From Phlebotomus papatasi (lineage: Eukaryota > Arthropoda > Insecta > Diptera > Psychodidae): a stretch of DNA of 64,000 nucleotides. A model generated the notes under the pieces. That model saw only the letters and a program-made list of their open reading frames with translations, did not search any database and was not told where the DNA came from. The position numbers and the translations under genes were made by a program. Below are positions 46,553 through 59,191 of the stretch, in pieces. The DNA is taken from positions 5,766,001 through 5,830,000 of the forward strand of contig NC_077222.1 of the NCBI RefSeq assembly GCF_024763615.1, read 5' to 3'. Every line of letters begins with the position of its first letter. Position 1 is the stretch's first letter.

Positions 46553-49500
46553 ATGGAAAATTTAAGTGCATCCAGTGAACAAATAGTCGAGCTGAGACGG
46601 TTATTTTTTGAAAAAGTCGAAAAGGATGGCCATCAAATTGAGGGTAATTTGAATATTTTTCTAATCCTCAAAATATAACGTACATAGTTCAATAAAAATG
46701 CGTAATTTTTGCAAAATTCACGATGATTCGAATGAATGAAAACCCACCTTTTCCCACTTCACAAAGAGGCGTCTATATAGAAAAATGTATGAGTTGTCAA
46801 TGCCGTACTTACGTAACGATCATACGGATCATACACAAATATGAAGTGTACTTTTACTCATGTACAATTTATTTACAAAATAATATATCGTCAAAAACGT
46901 GAAAAAAACTAAGCCTGAAATGCTTTATTCTCTGCTCAAGCAAGTAACTATACAATTGTCAAGTATTTCCCGCGACGATTCTTGCCAATTCATTGAGTCA
47001 AAGTTCCTAACTTTGGAATTATTCCGTCATACATTTTGTGCTAATATTTACTGTTTGAATTATACAAAAATTGATGATGATTCTCACGCATTTGTGGCAA
47101 AAGAGAAATTATTGCAATCATGCTTGTCATAAAACGATAATCTATAATCTCTATAAATTATTTCAACAGAATTTTCCGACGCAACATTAGTTTTTTTTGT
47201 GTTTATCTCGCAAATGATAGAGAAGAAAACACATTTTCAAGGTGATTCCATGTCTATAAACTCGAAGGACTGCGACCTATTGATCTACTGTGATCAGGGA
47301 ATTAAACTTGCGCCAATTCTTGACCGCGACTTTGTTGGAAATGTTGCGAAAAATCAAAGTATATTTTAAGAGAGCACAAAAAATAATCATGCACCAAATT
47401 GTTTTCATGTACTTTTTGTTTATTACATACATATTTCAAGGTAAAAGCTCAAAAAGAGTCTCAAAGAGTGTTTCAATTAAAGTTTGATTGTCATAGAAAG
47501 CTAATTCAATTCAAAATAATATTTAGGGGAGTGCTGGGTGTATCGAGCATCTAGTTTTTTAAGCTATAATGACATTTATTGAGTACAGTAGACTCTCTCT
47601 CAAATGGACATTTGGGGCAAAATGTCATCCGATTTATCGATAGATTTGGGCGTCAAAGCCTTTGAAAATTCCACAAAAAGCGTTCAATTATAAAGGATCA
47701 CGATAAAATAGGAAGAACTACAGCGAATTTGAGCAAATTAGCTCCATAATTAAACGTGAAAATTGTCAACAAAATTTTGCGCCCGATTGAAAAAGAGCCA
47801 ATTGAGCGAGAGTCTACTGTACATATAAAATTTCCTGGATTCATTTAGAGGTTATGTTTTTAAAGGAGGTTATGGATAAGATATAACCTCTATTTAATAG
47901 ATTCTGTTCAATATCCTCTAGCGTACTATCTTAAATTTTTCATATGGAAGCTCAAAAATCATAATAATTGTTTATATTTAACCAAAAAACTAAAGAATAT
48001 AGAAAACCTTTTAGAATTGCAGATTGCGTAAGACTTAACCTCAAACAACTGGAATATTCTAGAATAAAGAAACCACAAGCTTCACTTTTCTATCGTAAAT
48101 GTATTTTTACAGATTTTTGGTCAATTTCGAAACAAATAATTTGTTATTAGTAAACATTTTAATTTAAGTTAATAAAACGATCAATTTTCGTCAGGGAAAA
48201 AAACGAAAAAAAAAAACATGAGAAATTATTTTAAACAAAATTGGGAAAGCAATGATGGTTCACAACTTCTTTTGCTAAGAATATTTTAGAATAGATTGAC
48301 TAATTGCACAATCTGCTGCAGTAGAATTGTAATATCTAGTGTCCTTAACCTCAAAAATACAAGCTTTAAAATTCTTTAATGGCTTCTACACAGTAGGAAA
48401 ATGTATGTTCATATTTGACAGTTTTTCTTACATAGGCGGAGATACCCAAGCAGCAATTTTTTCTTAAAATAGTCTTGTAGAATTCCCTAAGTAAGGCACT
48501 ATAGAACCAAAAATCTATTTAATTAGTTATAACGCTCTTGCTTCTATCACTGAGATTACTATAAGTAAAGTGGCGCGCTCTTAAGGATCTTAAGAGCTGC
48601 TATAGGAATTTCAACAGAAAATTTTCACTTTAAGTCTTTTAAAAGTGCACTAAAAGACTTATGCAACAAACTATAACTATTTTTCTTACGCTTTTTATGT
48701 CTTGAATTAAAATTTTGGATTTTTTAAAGTTATAAAGTGTAATCACTTTTAGTTTTTTATTGTAAGAAATTTTAAAAATTCTAGATATGAAAGAGCGAGA
48801 TGGCTAGAAAAAGATTTTACTCACACTCGAAAGTGTGCGTTGCCCCATTATACAGTGGCGGCCAAAATAATAGAATCAGCTCAGCAAAGACCATTATTTT
48901 ACCTTTAACATTTTTGTTTATGCCAATTCGTTGAAATAATTTTGATATAGAAATGTTCAAATAATTACCTTACGCCAAATAAGTTGTTTTGGCCGCTAGA
49001 GGTCTATATTTTTCACAGAATACATCATTATGGTTTGAACAACACGATAGGACCACTTTCATTTAAATTAAAGAATGTGATATAATTTGTATAAGTTTAA
49101 ATAAAGCCATATTTAGAAACCATAAATGACAGTTTTTCAATTTTTTTGGTCGTACTAAATTTCATTATTGACGTATTCTGTGTAAAATAGAGACCGCTAC
49201 CGGCCAAACAACCCTTATTTTACTATTATTTTATACGATTCTAATAATTTGAAGATTTCTACTTCAGAATTATATCAACAAATTGGGAAAAAATACAAAA
49301 GTAAAAAAAATATATAAGCTTTGCAAAGTGATTCTATTATTTTGGCCGCTACTGTATGTATTTTAATAGGATTTTGCACAAACGTAAATTTAATCTTATA
49401 TATTTATTTTTTAGATAAATATCTTTAAAATTAAACCAGTTACGGTCAACTTGATGTACTTCATATAGCTCCCATAGCCCCGTTTTCCCCTAATTCAGAT

Positions 49501-52500
49501 TTTTTAGGTAATCAATTATAATTCTACTTCCTAAAATTATTCCACATAAACTTCTTCAAAACTCATGTTTTCATTTTAGTTCATTGACAAAAGTAGAGCT
49601 TTGTGTCAATGAAAAAATAAATAATTTAAAATGTAAATTTCTTAAGAGCACTTTGAACGATTTTTAATATGCAATTAAGTCTAAGCAAATGAATTATTTC
49701 CTTATCATCTTTTTTTATTATTATTATTTGTACCGTTACCTTGCAACCTTGGACTTCTAGAAATAAGTATAAGCGCTTTTCTTTTTGTAAGAGAAGTATA
49801 TGCGGAGCTTAATTAATTATTAAACTCTATATGTTATATAATATAATTATTATTATTTAAATACTTTATTGAGGTACTTTTCACTACGTCTCATAACCGT
49901 GATTGACAGTTTTGCAGATATAATAATATTTTCGATATTCCTTGAAGGTTGTTTTTCAAAAATCTATCCGCAAACTCAATTGCTTCTATAAATTGCAATT
50001 TTTATTTACAGTTTTGATTACTTTGAACAAAATATAGAAGGTATTTAAGATCAGCAACTCTTTAGATTTTAGAACCAGAAAAGTTCTTGCAATGACCGTT
50101 AGTGGTACTTGTTGCAATACTGCAGTCTGTATAACAATACCAATTTTACAGAAGTTATTTATATGAACGAAATGTACTTAGTAAAATTGTCCCTAAAATC
50201 CACAGATCAAATTCTTAATGACGAGTTTAATTTTCAAAAAATCATGTTGCTAAAAATACAAAATTTCTGTCTGTTCTGTTCAGAGACATTTAAGGGTACA
50301 GCGCCTCTGGTGTCGGTTTTACAAACTTCATTAGTTATAGAAAATTTTCGGACCTTTAAAGGACTTCAACTTCAACCTTCTCCTTACGAAGTATATAATC
50401 GGTTGAGTAGAATCGGAGATATAGTAGCCTAAGTACTAAAAAATGGTAAAAACGGATTTGCCCACGTTGCCTAGATTCTAAGTACAAAACAAAATAAAAT
50501 CAAAATAATAGGTATTTTCGTAAATCATTAGATCTAAGCAATAGAGGAAATACCAAGAGAACATAAGGACAAAAAATTTCAATTGCTACATATTGTTATA
50601 TATAGGGGAAACTGGGGCACCACCAAACACGGGGTACCACAATACACTAATTTTTATTTCTAAACTACTTGGACTATCTCGACCATTCCTTCAGTAGACA
50701 AGCATCCCTATAAGTGCCTATAAATTCCTATAGATCTTATCCTCTGAAATAGAATATCCGATTAAAAAATCACAGTGTTTGGTGGTACCCCGTGTTTGGT
50801 GATGCCCCAGTTTCCCCTAGTGTCCTCAGGGTCCTCAGTATTGAATCTCCATAAGAATTGCTAGGAATTATATCTTTTCAGAACATATTAAGATCGTTTA
50901 GGACAGGAGGTGACATTAGCTCTGAAAAATGCGACCGATTTTAGTGTAATTTTTTTCCTGTTTTCGTACACATTTCACGAGATATCTTCAAAACTACGTA
51001 TGTTGCCAATTTGGGGTTTTCGGTTGCCTCTTCGTTATTAAATTGGCTTTTATTTTGTATTTTGTATTTTTGCTAATTCATTTTACAATGACAGAAAACA
51101 GCTAATAAACTCAAAAGTTTTTTCGGCGCGCTAAAAACATATGGGAAACATGGAAAATGTCATGCCCTGGTTTAAGGACTGTTAATGGCGCTTTATGGTG
51201 CTATTTCAATAAAAAAATGAACATGTTTTAATTTTTAGCACTATATTGTTCCCAAAAATACTCGAATTTTCTTTGTATTGGTTCTTGTCACGACTGTTTG
51301 GTTGTTTTAGAACACGGCGAGGACTAGAGGAAATAGTCAAGACAAGAACCAACAGGAAGCAAACTCTATAATGTAGAAATACTTGGGAACAGTAAAGGGC
51401 TAAAAAATTTTATTTGTCATTAGAACAGCAGGATTATGATAATGAAAATTAGACATGTTTTTTTTTGAGAACTTTACTGCCCTTGAGTGCTTCTACATGC
51501 GCGACTTTTTTTATATTGATTTATATCTCAACTGTAGCCCTTGAGATTCTCAAGGGCTCACACTTTTTGTGTGAAATTGACTGTAACTATTCAGTTTTAT
51601 AGTGTCTTTATGATACTTTTGTTTAGCATTTTACTGATCTCAAGTTCTTCTACATAATATACGTTTTTCCGCATTGGTTCATATATCGACTACTTGGTGG
51701 TTTTAGAACAAGCCGATAACTGAAAAAAACACTCAAGTCCGGAATTAAACAAAGTAATTAATGCCGAACAACTTGACAACAGTCATGTGCTAAAAAACAA
51801 GTTAATTTTCCATAGGGATAGCACTATTAAGCAGTTTTTGTGTGAAATCAACAGTAACTATCCAGTTTTATAGAGCACAGGTGTGCAAGAACCGTTGAAA
51901 CCGAATTAACTTCAAATGAAACATGTACGTCAATGGTCAAAACGTTACTAAACAAACTTATTTTGACGTTAATTCGGTTTCAACGGTTTTTGCACACCTC
52001 TGTTATAGAGACCTTATGATGCTATTCCAATGAGAAATTAGCATGTTTTTTTAGTACATAACATACTTTCCTGATCTCAAAACTCAAGTGCTTCTACAAT
52101 CTACGAGTATAATAGACTTTTCTCATGACCATGTCACATATAAGATTAATACTTTCTGAACTGCGAGAATGCCAAAAAAAGATAGCAAGTGTTTTACTTT
52201 GCCTCTCTCTTCTATTTCGCTCGAAAACTGCTCGAATTGCCTGTAATACGATTCAGAAAGCAATTAATACGAACAGTAATATCTTACTCATCGTATTACT
52301 CCACTAGAGTGTACTCCTTCTAACACACGTGATATTCCATTTGAAATTTTGGATACTATATACCTCTCTCTCCGGTTTTTCTTAATATTAATATTAATCT
52401 TATATGTGACACCACGGTCAGTATTGCTTCATGTCTCGACTTTTTGTTGGTTTTAGAACCTGGCGAGGATTGGGCAAAACAGTCAAGATAGGAATTAGCA

Positions 52501-54866
52501 CAAAGAAAAGTTGATAATGTAGAAATACTGGAGAACAGTCCTGTGCTAAAAAACATGTTTTTTTTTAGTACTTGACTGTTCTCAAGTGTTTCTATAAACA
52601 GCAGACTTTCTCAAATTCGGGCATATGGGACCGAAATATCACCCGAATTCGAGAGAAATTGCATACACATATTGAGTTTATACACTCATTTATATCGTAA
52701 ATTGCATGAAAATCCTTTAATAATGCAAAATTACATCAAAACTAAAACAAACCATGCTAAATTTAAGCATATTTGATTCATTTGATAATTATAATAATAC
52801 TTAAAAAATGACAACAAACTTTTTTCAAATGTAACTACTGCCCGAATTAAAAAGTAACCCGATCTTAAAAGAGTCGAATTAGCGAGAGTCTACTGTAATT
52901 TCATGTTTTCTATCACGACAGTTTTGTGGTTTTAGAACACAGCGAGGACTGGGAAAAACAGTCGAGACAGGAACCAATATGTATAAAAAACGAAAATACG
53001 ATAATGCAGATGCACTTAAGAACAGTCATATGGCATGGGCTAAAAAAAACATGTTAATTTTTCATTGGTATAGTACCCCCGTCAAATAATTTCGTCAGAT
53101 ATCTTTAATTTTCTGCAAAAAATATCTACACCTCTGCAGAAAATCTGCCGAGAAATCTGTAGATATTCTTACGAATTTTATTTGAGCTTGGGACAAAATT
53201 CGTCAGAAATTTTTGCAGATTTTCTGACGAATTCTGGTGCATACTCTGACGAATTTCTGTAGATATTTTGCCGATTTTCTGTAGATTTTTCTACATTCCA
53301 GACTTTCCAGACAGCTGTGTCAGAAAAGATGGAATATTTTTCACTGAAGTTTGCAAAAATCAATAGAGTGATTCTCTTGGTGATTTCACAGTGTTTATAT
53401 AAAATAAAGAATTCTGCGACGCCGTGTTCTAAGTAGAGAATAGTGAAGTGAAAACTTTAAACAGAGTGTCGACCAAAATTTCGTGTTTTTGTATCATTCG
53501 ATTGGCGATTTTTAAGAAATTAGTATTTTTGCTCCCATTTTTTTTACTTATCTAAAATGTGTACTCGGTAATGCTTGTTAAGCAGAGCATACTATTTTCT
53601 TTATAATTTCTACAGTTTCTTCATAAATCAACAATATTTTTGTGAAGTAATGGAGGCTATGCAGATTTTCTAGGGAGAAATTCTGCCGAGAATCTGCAGA
53701 ATTTCTGCCGAAAATCTACAGATATTCTACGCAGAAATTCTGCCGAAAATCTACAGATTTTCTCTGAATGTACTAGAATATACCGTTAAAATTCAAAAAA
53801 CCTCCGAGTAAAATCGGCAGGTAGAGCAATGATTTGACGGGCTATTATGAGAAATATGTTACAAGTAATTCTTGGGTCATTGAATTCTCTCATAAAATAA
53901 TGCCAATAACCTTTATTGACCTTATCAATTCAAACCCAAAATTGATATTGATTTCCCCTTGTTGCTCAATCAAAGGTGGTTTCCATCCAGCTGATATAGA
54001 TAGGATAAATAACAGAGAGAAGTGGTTGCGCCTCTTTATTGAGTACAACGACTTGGATCTGAAGAAGGCACTCACCCAGCTCTGGGATACTTGTGCATGG
54101 CGAAAGAGCTTTGGTACAAATGGTAAAAGATAATATTGACTTTTGCTGTGGAATTTGTGAATGACCTCTAGGGATTTTTCTAACAGATCTCGATGCCAGT
54201 AAAATGCATCAAGAGTACCTCCATGAGGGATTCATGTTTCCCAAGAACCGTGACATCAATGGCAAGCGACTCCTCATCTTTCGTTCCAAGTTGTATGTGC
54301 GCGGAACGAAGAATATGGATGATGTTAAGAGACTTCTAGTGTATTGGGTAGAGAGAGTTATGTACAGGTGAGCACTCTCAATTTCAATTCCACTGGCCAT
54401 TTGAAGCTCAATGAGTGATCTCTTGCAGAGAAGAGGACCTTGACCAAATCTCAGTGTTTTTCGATCTCAAGGATTCCGGTCTCAGCAATATGGACATGGA
54501 GTACACGAGGTACATCATCAACTTGTTCAAGTTCTACTATCCAAATTCACTAAATTTCATCATTATTTTTGAAATGCCCTGGATTTTGAACAGTGAGTTT
54601 AGCCTCGGTTTATTTTTTTTTGCACACTCGAGAAACTCATTTTTCATTCGCTTTCAGCCACGTTCAAGATCATCAAGACCCTTCTACCGGCAAAAGCTGT
54701 CGCGAGGATGAAGTTTGTCAACAGCAAGACGCTCAATGAATTTGTGGACGAGAGCAATATGCTGACCATTTGGGGAGGGAATGATAACTACAACTACGAA
54801 TTTGTGGATGAGGAGGAGACACCGACCAGGAGCATTAATAACAATAATGTGAGCAGCGGAAGAAAG
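46553..54866 (+). CDS. MOSPD2-like CRAL-TRIO protein, first five coding exons
   Basis: Homologue of MOSPD2, an ER-anchored contact-site protein with a CRAL-TRIO lipid-binding domain followed by an MSP domain. Exons: 46553-46643, 53976-54122, 54187-54367, 54429-54592, 54658-54866; 264 codons, all joins in frame, ending in phase 0 at a GTGAGA donor. Visible: LRRLFFEKVEKDG, DIDRINNREKWLRLFIEYND, ALTQLWDTCAWRKSFGTND, VYWVERVMYRE, FFDLKDSGLSNMDMEYTRYI, FYYPNSLNFIIIFEMPWILN, TFKIIKTLLPAKAVARMKF and MLTIWGGND, which match the MOSPD2 CRAL-TRIO domain rather than other Sec14 proteins. The MSP domain and C-terminal membrane anchor are not visible in the window. Intron 1 is 7.3 kb and full of repeats. 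Exon 2 has two in-frame acceptors (53976 or 53991). Confidence 0.85.
47586..47819. mobile_element. pogo/Tigger-like MITE, copy 3
   Basis: CAGTAGACTCTCTCTCAAAT to GCGAGAGTCTACTG, flanked by TA (47584-47585 and 47820-47821). Full-length match to 4621-4862. It lies in intron 1 of the MOSPD2-like gene. Confidence 0.8.
48853..49354. mobile_element. Tc1-like non-autonomous element
   Basis: Left end CAGTGGCGGCCAAAATAATA and right end TATTATTTTGGCCGCTACTG, flanked by TA on both sides. CAGTGGCGGCCAAAATAAT is a typical Tc1-family terminus. About 500 bp, no transposase. Confidence 0.8.
50605..50817. mobile_element. 'GGGGAAACTGGGGCACCACC' MITE, copy 2
   Basis: 213 bp with TA on each side (50603-50604 and 50818-50819). 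It is the same family as 35658-35869 but with the asymmetric centre reversed. Confidence 0.8.
51876..52002. mobile_element. Short hAT-type MITE
   Basis: 127 bp with ends CACAGGTGTGCAAGAACCG and TTTTTGCACACCTCTG, flanked by a perfect 8-bp direct repeat TTATAGAG (51868-51875 and 52003-52010). CAGAGGTGTGCAA-type termini with 8-bp duplications are diagnostic of hAT elements. The arms (CCGTTGAAACCGAATTAAC) make up most of it. Confidence 0.85.
52599..52895. mobile_element. Diverged pogo-like element
   Basis: CAGCAGACTTTCTCAAATTC to GCGAGAGTCTACTG followed by TA. The termini match the CAGTAGACTCTC family, but the interior differs. Confidence 0.55.
53076..53842. mobile_element. TIR element with TCTGCAGATTTTCTG iterations
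   Basis: Ends CCCGTCAAATAATT and AATGATTTGACGGG, flanked by TA (53074-53075 and 53843-53844). Two internal blocks (53095-53310 and 53660-53765) repeat words such as GAAAATCTGCAGA, TTCTGCCGA and AATCTACAGATTTTC. It ends 133 bp before exon 2 of the MOSPD2-like gene. Confidence 0.55.
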
Positions 54867-55303
54867 GTGAGAAAATCAATTTGAGCTTTAAGGTTCCAAT
54901 TTCCTCAATGTCACTCACTAAACTTGCTAAAAGGTGTGTCAGTCAATTTATGGAGATTGTGGCTTGGTGGGAAGAGGGAGAGGCTTTAATTTGGAAGATT
55001 TGGACACAGCATTATGTTGCAAAATTTATTTCAAAAGTCTTAATGAAAGGTTCAATTCATAGGCATATGCTTCATGCAATTTTCCTTTATGGAGTTTATT
55101 TGCATGTAGCGCTTCTAGCGGTGATTTGGCGAACTTGTAATGTATTGAAAAGTTGGATAGTGACTTATCTATCTATTATGACTGTGAAGAATTAAATTAT
55201 GTGAGAAATAGCCAAGTTACAGGTTGAATATGGCTTTTTCGATTGATTAAAGAATAGATTATTCTTTGAAATTAAAAAAAAAACTTCCATTCACAGAAGA
55301 ATA

Positions 55304-56017
55304 GGGTAAATGTCCTAATTCAAAACCATTTTCAGACTCTTTAACTTTTACAGAAGATTCAACACATTAAGTTCATATTTTTTCTGAAGAGAATTACATA
55401 AATTTCTTAAATACAAAAAAAATACGCGAGTGCAAAATGCTTCTATTGGAAACAGATTAATCCAAATGGAGACAAGGGAATGTTTCTAATTGGAGACAAA
55501 CAGTGTAAGTGAAACACATCAATAGGAAAATCTCTCCGAAAAAATCATATTTCCGGAGTTTCCTATTGAAGCATTTGCAGACACTTCAGAAAAACCCTTA
55601 TTGTTCACGAAATAGGTAATTATTTCACTTGAAAACTTTACGTACCGTTAACAATAAAGTTTAACACTTAATTTAATTAAAATTAGCCAGAAATATGACA
55701 TAAATGTTAAACAAAACGAAAATACAACAGTCACCTCATTGTGTTTTTCTTTGGAAAACATGGTCAATCGATGGAAAATTCGATGGTGAAAAGGTACACT
55801 TTTAATTTTTCTGAGAAATTAACAAATTAAAATTTGTGAGTATGAATATATTTTCGCTTTATTTGGAGCCAAATTAACTAAATAATGAAACTGTGGTATA
55901 GAAAATATATAAATATAACAATTTAGTACTGTATTTATCGTGAAAACAATGACGTTTCCATTTAGAGTAGCGAAAACTTTCCATTTGGAGCAGGTTTTGA
56001 ATTAGCTTAATTTACCC
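55304..56017. mobile_element. 'GGGTAAATGTCCTAATTCAAAACC' TIR element
   Basis: Left end GGGTAAATGTCCTAATTCAA; right end TTGAATTAGCTTAATTTACCC; TA on both sides (55302-55303 and 56018-56019). Internal TGGAGACAA/TTTGGAG words. 714 bp, non-coding. Confidence 0.65.
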
Positions 56018-58851
56018 TATTTAGTTCAAAATTGCTTTAGAATTTCTAAAATCTTTTAGATCAATTAAATATATTATTTAAAAAATTATTTTTAAGCGCT
56101 TTTCTGCTTTATGAATGCTGAGAGAATTAGGGACAGCATGCTACATTCGGACACTCAAGCTTCGAATAATTTTTTTTTTAAATATATTTTTAACGAATTT
56201 GAACTAATTTAATGTTATAATTTTAATAGCTAGTTCTAGGCCTCAAATTTCCTGAAAAGACATAGAAACATAGAAACAAGACGTTAAAAACATAGAAAAA
56301 ACCGAAGCTTGCATTATCCTTTGATTCAGCTTGTAGATTAAAATATTTTGAGGTTAGAATTCAATAGATTTTATAGAAGTTCTTAAAAATTTTATAAAGG
56401 TCTTTAAAAGAATTATATTTCGAGACGATCTATTTGTCTATAAAATTATCAGATTATCGGAATTAAATTATTTATATTTAGAGATATTTAAAATCCAGTA
56501 GCTTTTTAAAGGTTACGTTGAACGTAACCTCACATTGCAAAAAAACTTTTTAGCTAAATTGAGGTTATAATAGAAAGGAAGTTTTATATTGACAATAAAT
56601 GAAAAAATCCTCTTGTTAAAAACTTTTCCACGCAAATTTCTTGAGTTTTTTTTAGAGGTTATGCATATTACAACCTTTCCTTTTTAAATAACCTATTGAC
56701 CCTCTTGACAAAAAAAGGTGATTAAAAATTCAATAATTTGTAGAAAAGAAGTCAAAAGGGTGAATTTGGCATTGATTTTTTTATTGTTTGGCAATCTTCC
56801 TTTTTTGCAATGCTAAATATGCAATTATTTGTGCAATTTTGTCATATGTAAATGACTTGGAACTGCATTTGACTGGAACAATTTTACAACATTTAATTAC
56901 TGGCAACAATGCAAGTTTTATAATTGAATAAAACCAGTGAATTGTGTTCCACCAAATGAATCAACAAAAAAATTAATCACAACTTCGTTTATTTTTTTCT
57001 ATTTATGAATTCACATTGAAATTAACCATTATACGTTATCACTAAACTAAACCAATGGCCTCTTTAGCAAAAATAACTTACGAAAAGGCGATTAAATTGT
57101 GTCCTTTGAACTCTGATTAACTTAAACAACTTAAATAACTTTATCTCATTGCTACATATTCCATATTATTTCTTCGCAACATAAATAAAATTGATTTGCG
57201 CCATCTTTTGAATACTTTTATTTCTATTTTACTACCTTTTATAAAACCTTCGGATAAAATATTTATCATAAAATAAATCTCTTAATATAGCATTTAGGGG
57301 AAAGCGGGAATAATTGAGATACATTTTTACGTGTCAATTTTTCATAAAAAATAAGAAATGGTAAATAGTATCCAGTTTGTAACTCACATTTATTAACTAT
57401 TTAAAAATAGTGATAAGCCCAGATAAGCATATAGTGGCCTGGGATTTTTTTTTAAGCAAGGGGTAATCTGCAACTCAGAATGCAAAATAAAATGATTTTG
57501 TGTTGAGTGGGATAAAGAATCGCGCCAAGCATACTGATCTTGGTGGTCGAAATGAATAAAATTGGCTCGATGTACTTCTTTGAAACACCACGTAATTAAA
57601 TTTTAGATCCCTTTCCATGTATCCCTCTCATTTTATGAATACTTTTTCATTTACTTTTGGTATACTTATAATGAAGGCTCCTGAAACTGAGATTGAATAC
57701 CTAGCATTTTTTTTGTAGAAATTTGCTATTTAGATCCGTATCTAATCCTGAACTTTGAGATTTTCTAACTGTTTAACAGTTTCGTCTCCTTTTGGGACTC
57801 TAAGTACCAATGTGAAAACATAATTTTTTTGAGTATTTAGAATCGGTAAAAATCCGATTCTTGTGGATATTTACAAACTATAAGGATGTCCAAATATAGG
57901 ATATTTTTCGCTGAATCCCAACTAGCTCTTAAGCTAATATATTTTCCGTCATAAATTGTGAATTTCCGATTTTCTACTTCCTTGCAAATATTCTGACTTT
58001 TTTCCTACTTCTAAATTATAATAAGGAAAACCCTCTCGGGGCCAATAAGTATGAAACTTGTTCAAACTTTTTGGGTACGGTCGTCCCCAAAAATATTGAC
58101 GTCAAATATAACGGTTCTCGCCAATTCCCGCCATTATTTGTTTTTTGACACAATCCTTGTAACAAAATTCCAAGATGAGCACTTCGTGGACATCCCAGAA
58201 GATACTGGTCAATAATTCTTCTTGTTTTAGTGATCAATATCGTAAAGGAGTCCTTTAACACAGAAAAATAATTCACAAACTCGCTATTATTGCCTTGGAA
58301 AAATTGAAGTTTGTATACTTTTCGTTCTATTGGGCATGAGAGTACCCATGAGTTTTCCAATTCCAATTGCGAGGAGGTCTTGACCTCCTCACAATGGCTT
58401 GAATCTGGGAAATCTTTTTTCCCAGAATATTTGAATTGGTTTAAATCGCTGATGAACTGATAATTTATTATTTTTCAGAATTCAATTATGCTACTCCTAA
58501 ATTGGCGAACTTTGATTGACTTTTGAATAGGTTCATATAGGTTGTAAACTGGTAAACGATACGAAAGTTATTTTAAAGCAGACCTGAGAGCTCATTAAAA
58601 GTCGTGTAATATAGGAAATTTTTTGGTTGATAGTTCTAATGGAAATTACAGATAGTCATACTGGTTACACTAATCCCGATTATTCACGGTGCCATGATAA
58701 ATATTTTTGCGCCAAAAAGACATAAGAGAAAGAAAAACTCCACATAGAAAGGAATTGTGTTCTTGATATCTTTGTCGGAAGATGGATAGCTCTTCACTAC
58801 TTATACTTTTACTTGAATCTTGCAGAAATACGAAAAAAGTCAATGTACATA

Positions 58852-59191
58852 CAGTCGAGTTCCTCAAATTTGAACTCTTCAAATTTGAACAACGGTTGAG
58901 TTCAAAATGTAAAATTTGAGGTTATGTGAAGAAATTTTTGCGTGGAGTCTGAATTAGAACTATTTTTCTCTGGTGTTTTCTCATTATTTTCGTATTATAT
59001 TAACTTCCGCAATAAATTCCATATAGTTCACAACAAATTACATTGATATATTCTCTAAAGTTATTTTTCTTAATCTAGGGAAAGTGCATTTCACGTGAAT
59101 TTCGTTACGTTTTTGAAAATTTTGTTCAAATTTGAGGAGTGAGAAATGTCATCTACACCCCCCAAATTTTCAAATATGAGTAACTCTACTG
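58852..59191. mobile_element. pogo-like MITE 'CAGTCGAGTTCCTCAAATTTG'
   Basis: Left end CAGTCGAGTTCCTCAAATTT, right end AATATGAGTAACTCTACTG, TA flanks (58850-58851 and 59192-59193). Part of a second copy runs off the window at 63905-64000 (shared TTTGAGGTTATGTGAA and GAATTAGAA). Confidence 0.7.

Larger units (their letters stand above)
51180..53060 (+). repeat. Degenerate tandem repeat array in MOSPD2-like intron 1
   Basis: Four diverged units (starting about 51290, 51676, 52423 and 52905). They share, in order, a CGAC.GTTTGGTGGTTTTAG-like word, AACACGGCGAGGACTGGG, AGTCAAGACAGGAACCAA, AATGTAGAAATACTTG, GAACAGTCATGTGCTAAAAA and TTAATTTTTCATTGG. Units are uneven because of later insertions (51876-52002 and 52599-52895). 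Confidence 0.6.

Noticed and set aside
46899..47132. 77-codon plus-strand ORF in MOSPD2-like intron 1
   Set aside because: AT-rich codons, no homology recognised, no promoter; likely chance.
58016..58366. 116-codon minus-strand ORF
   Set aside because: No recognisable domain, no start context, splice partner or promoter; likely chance in repeat DNA.
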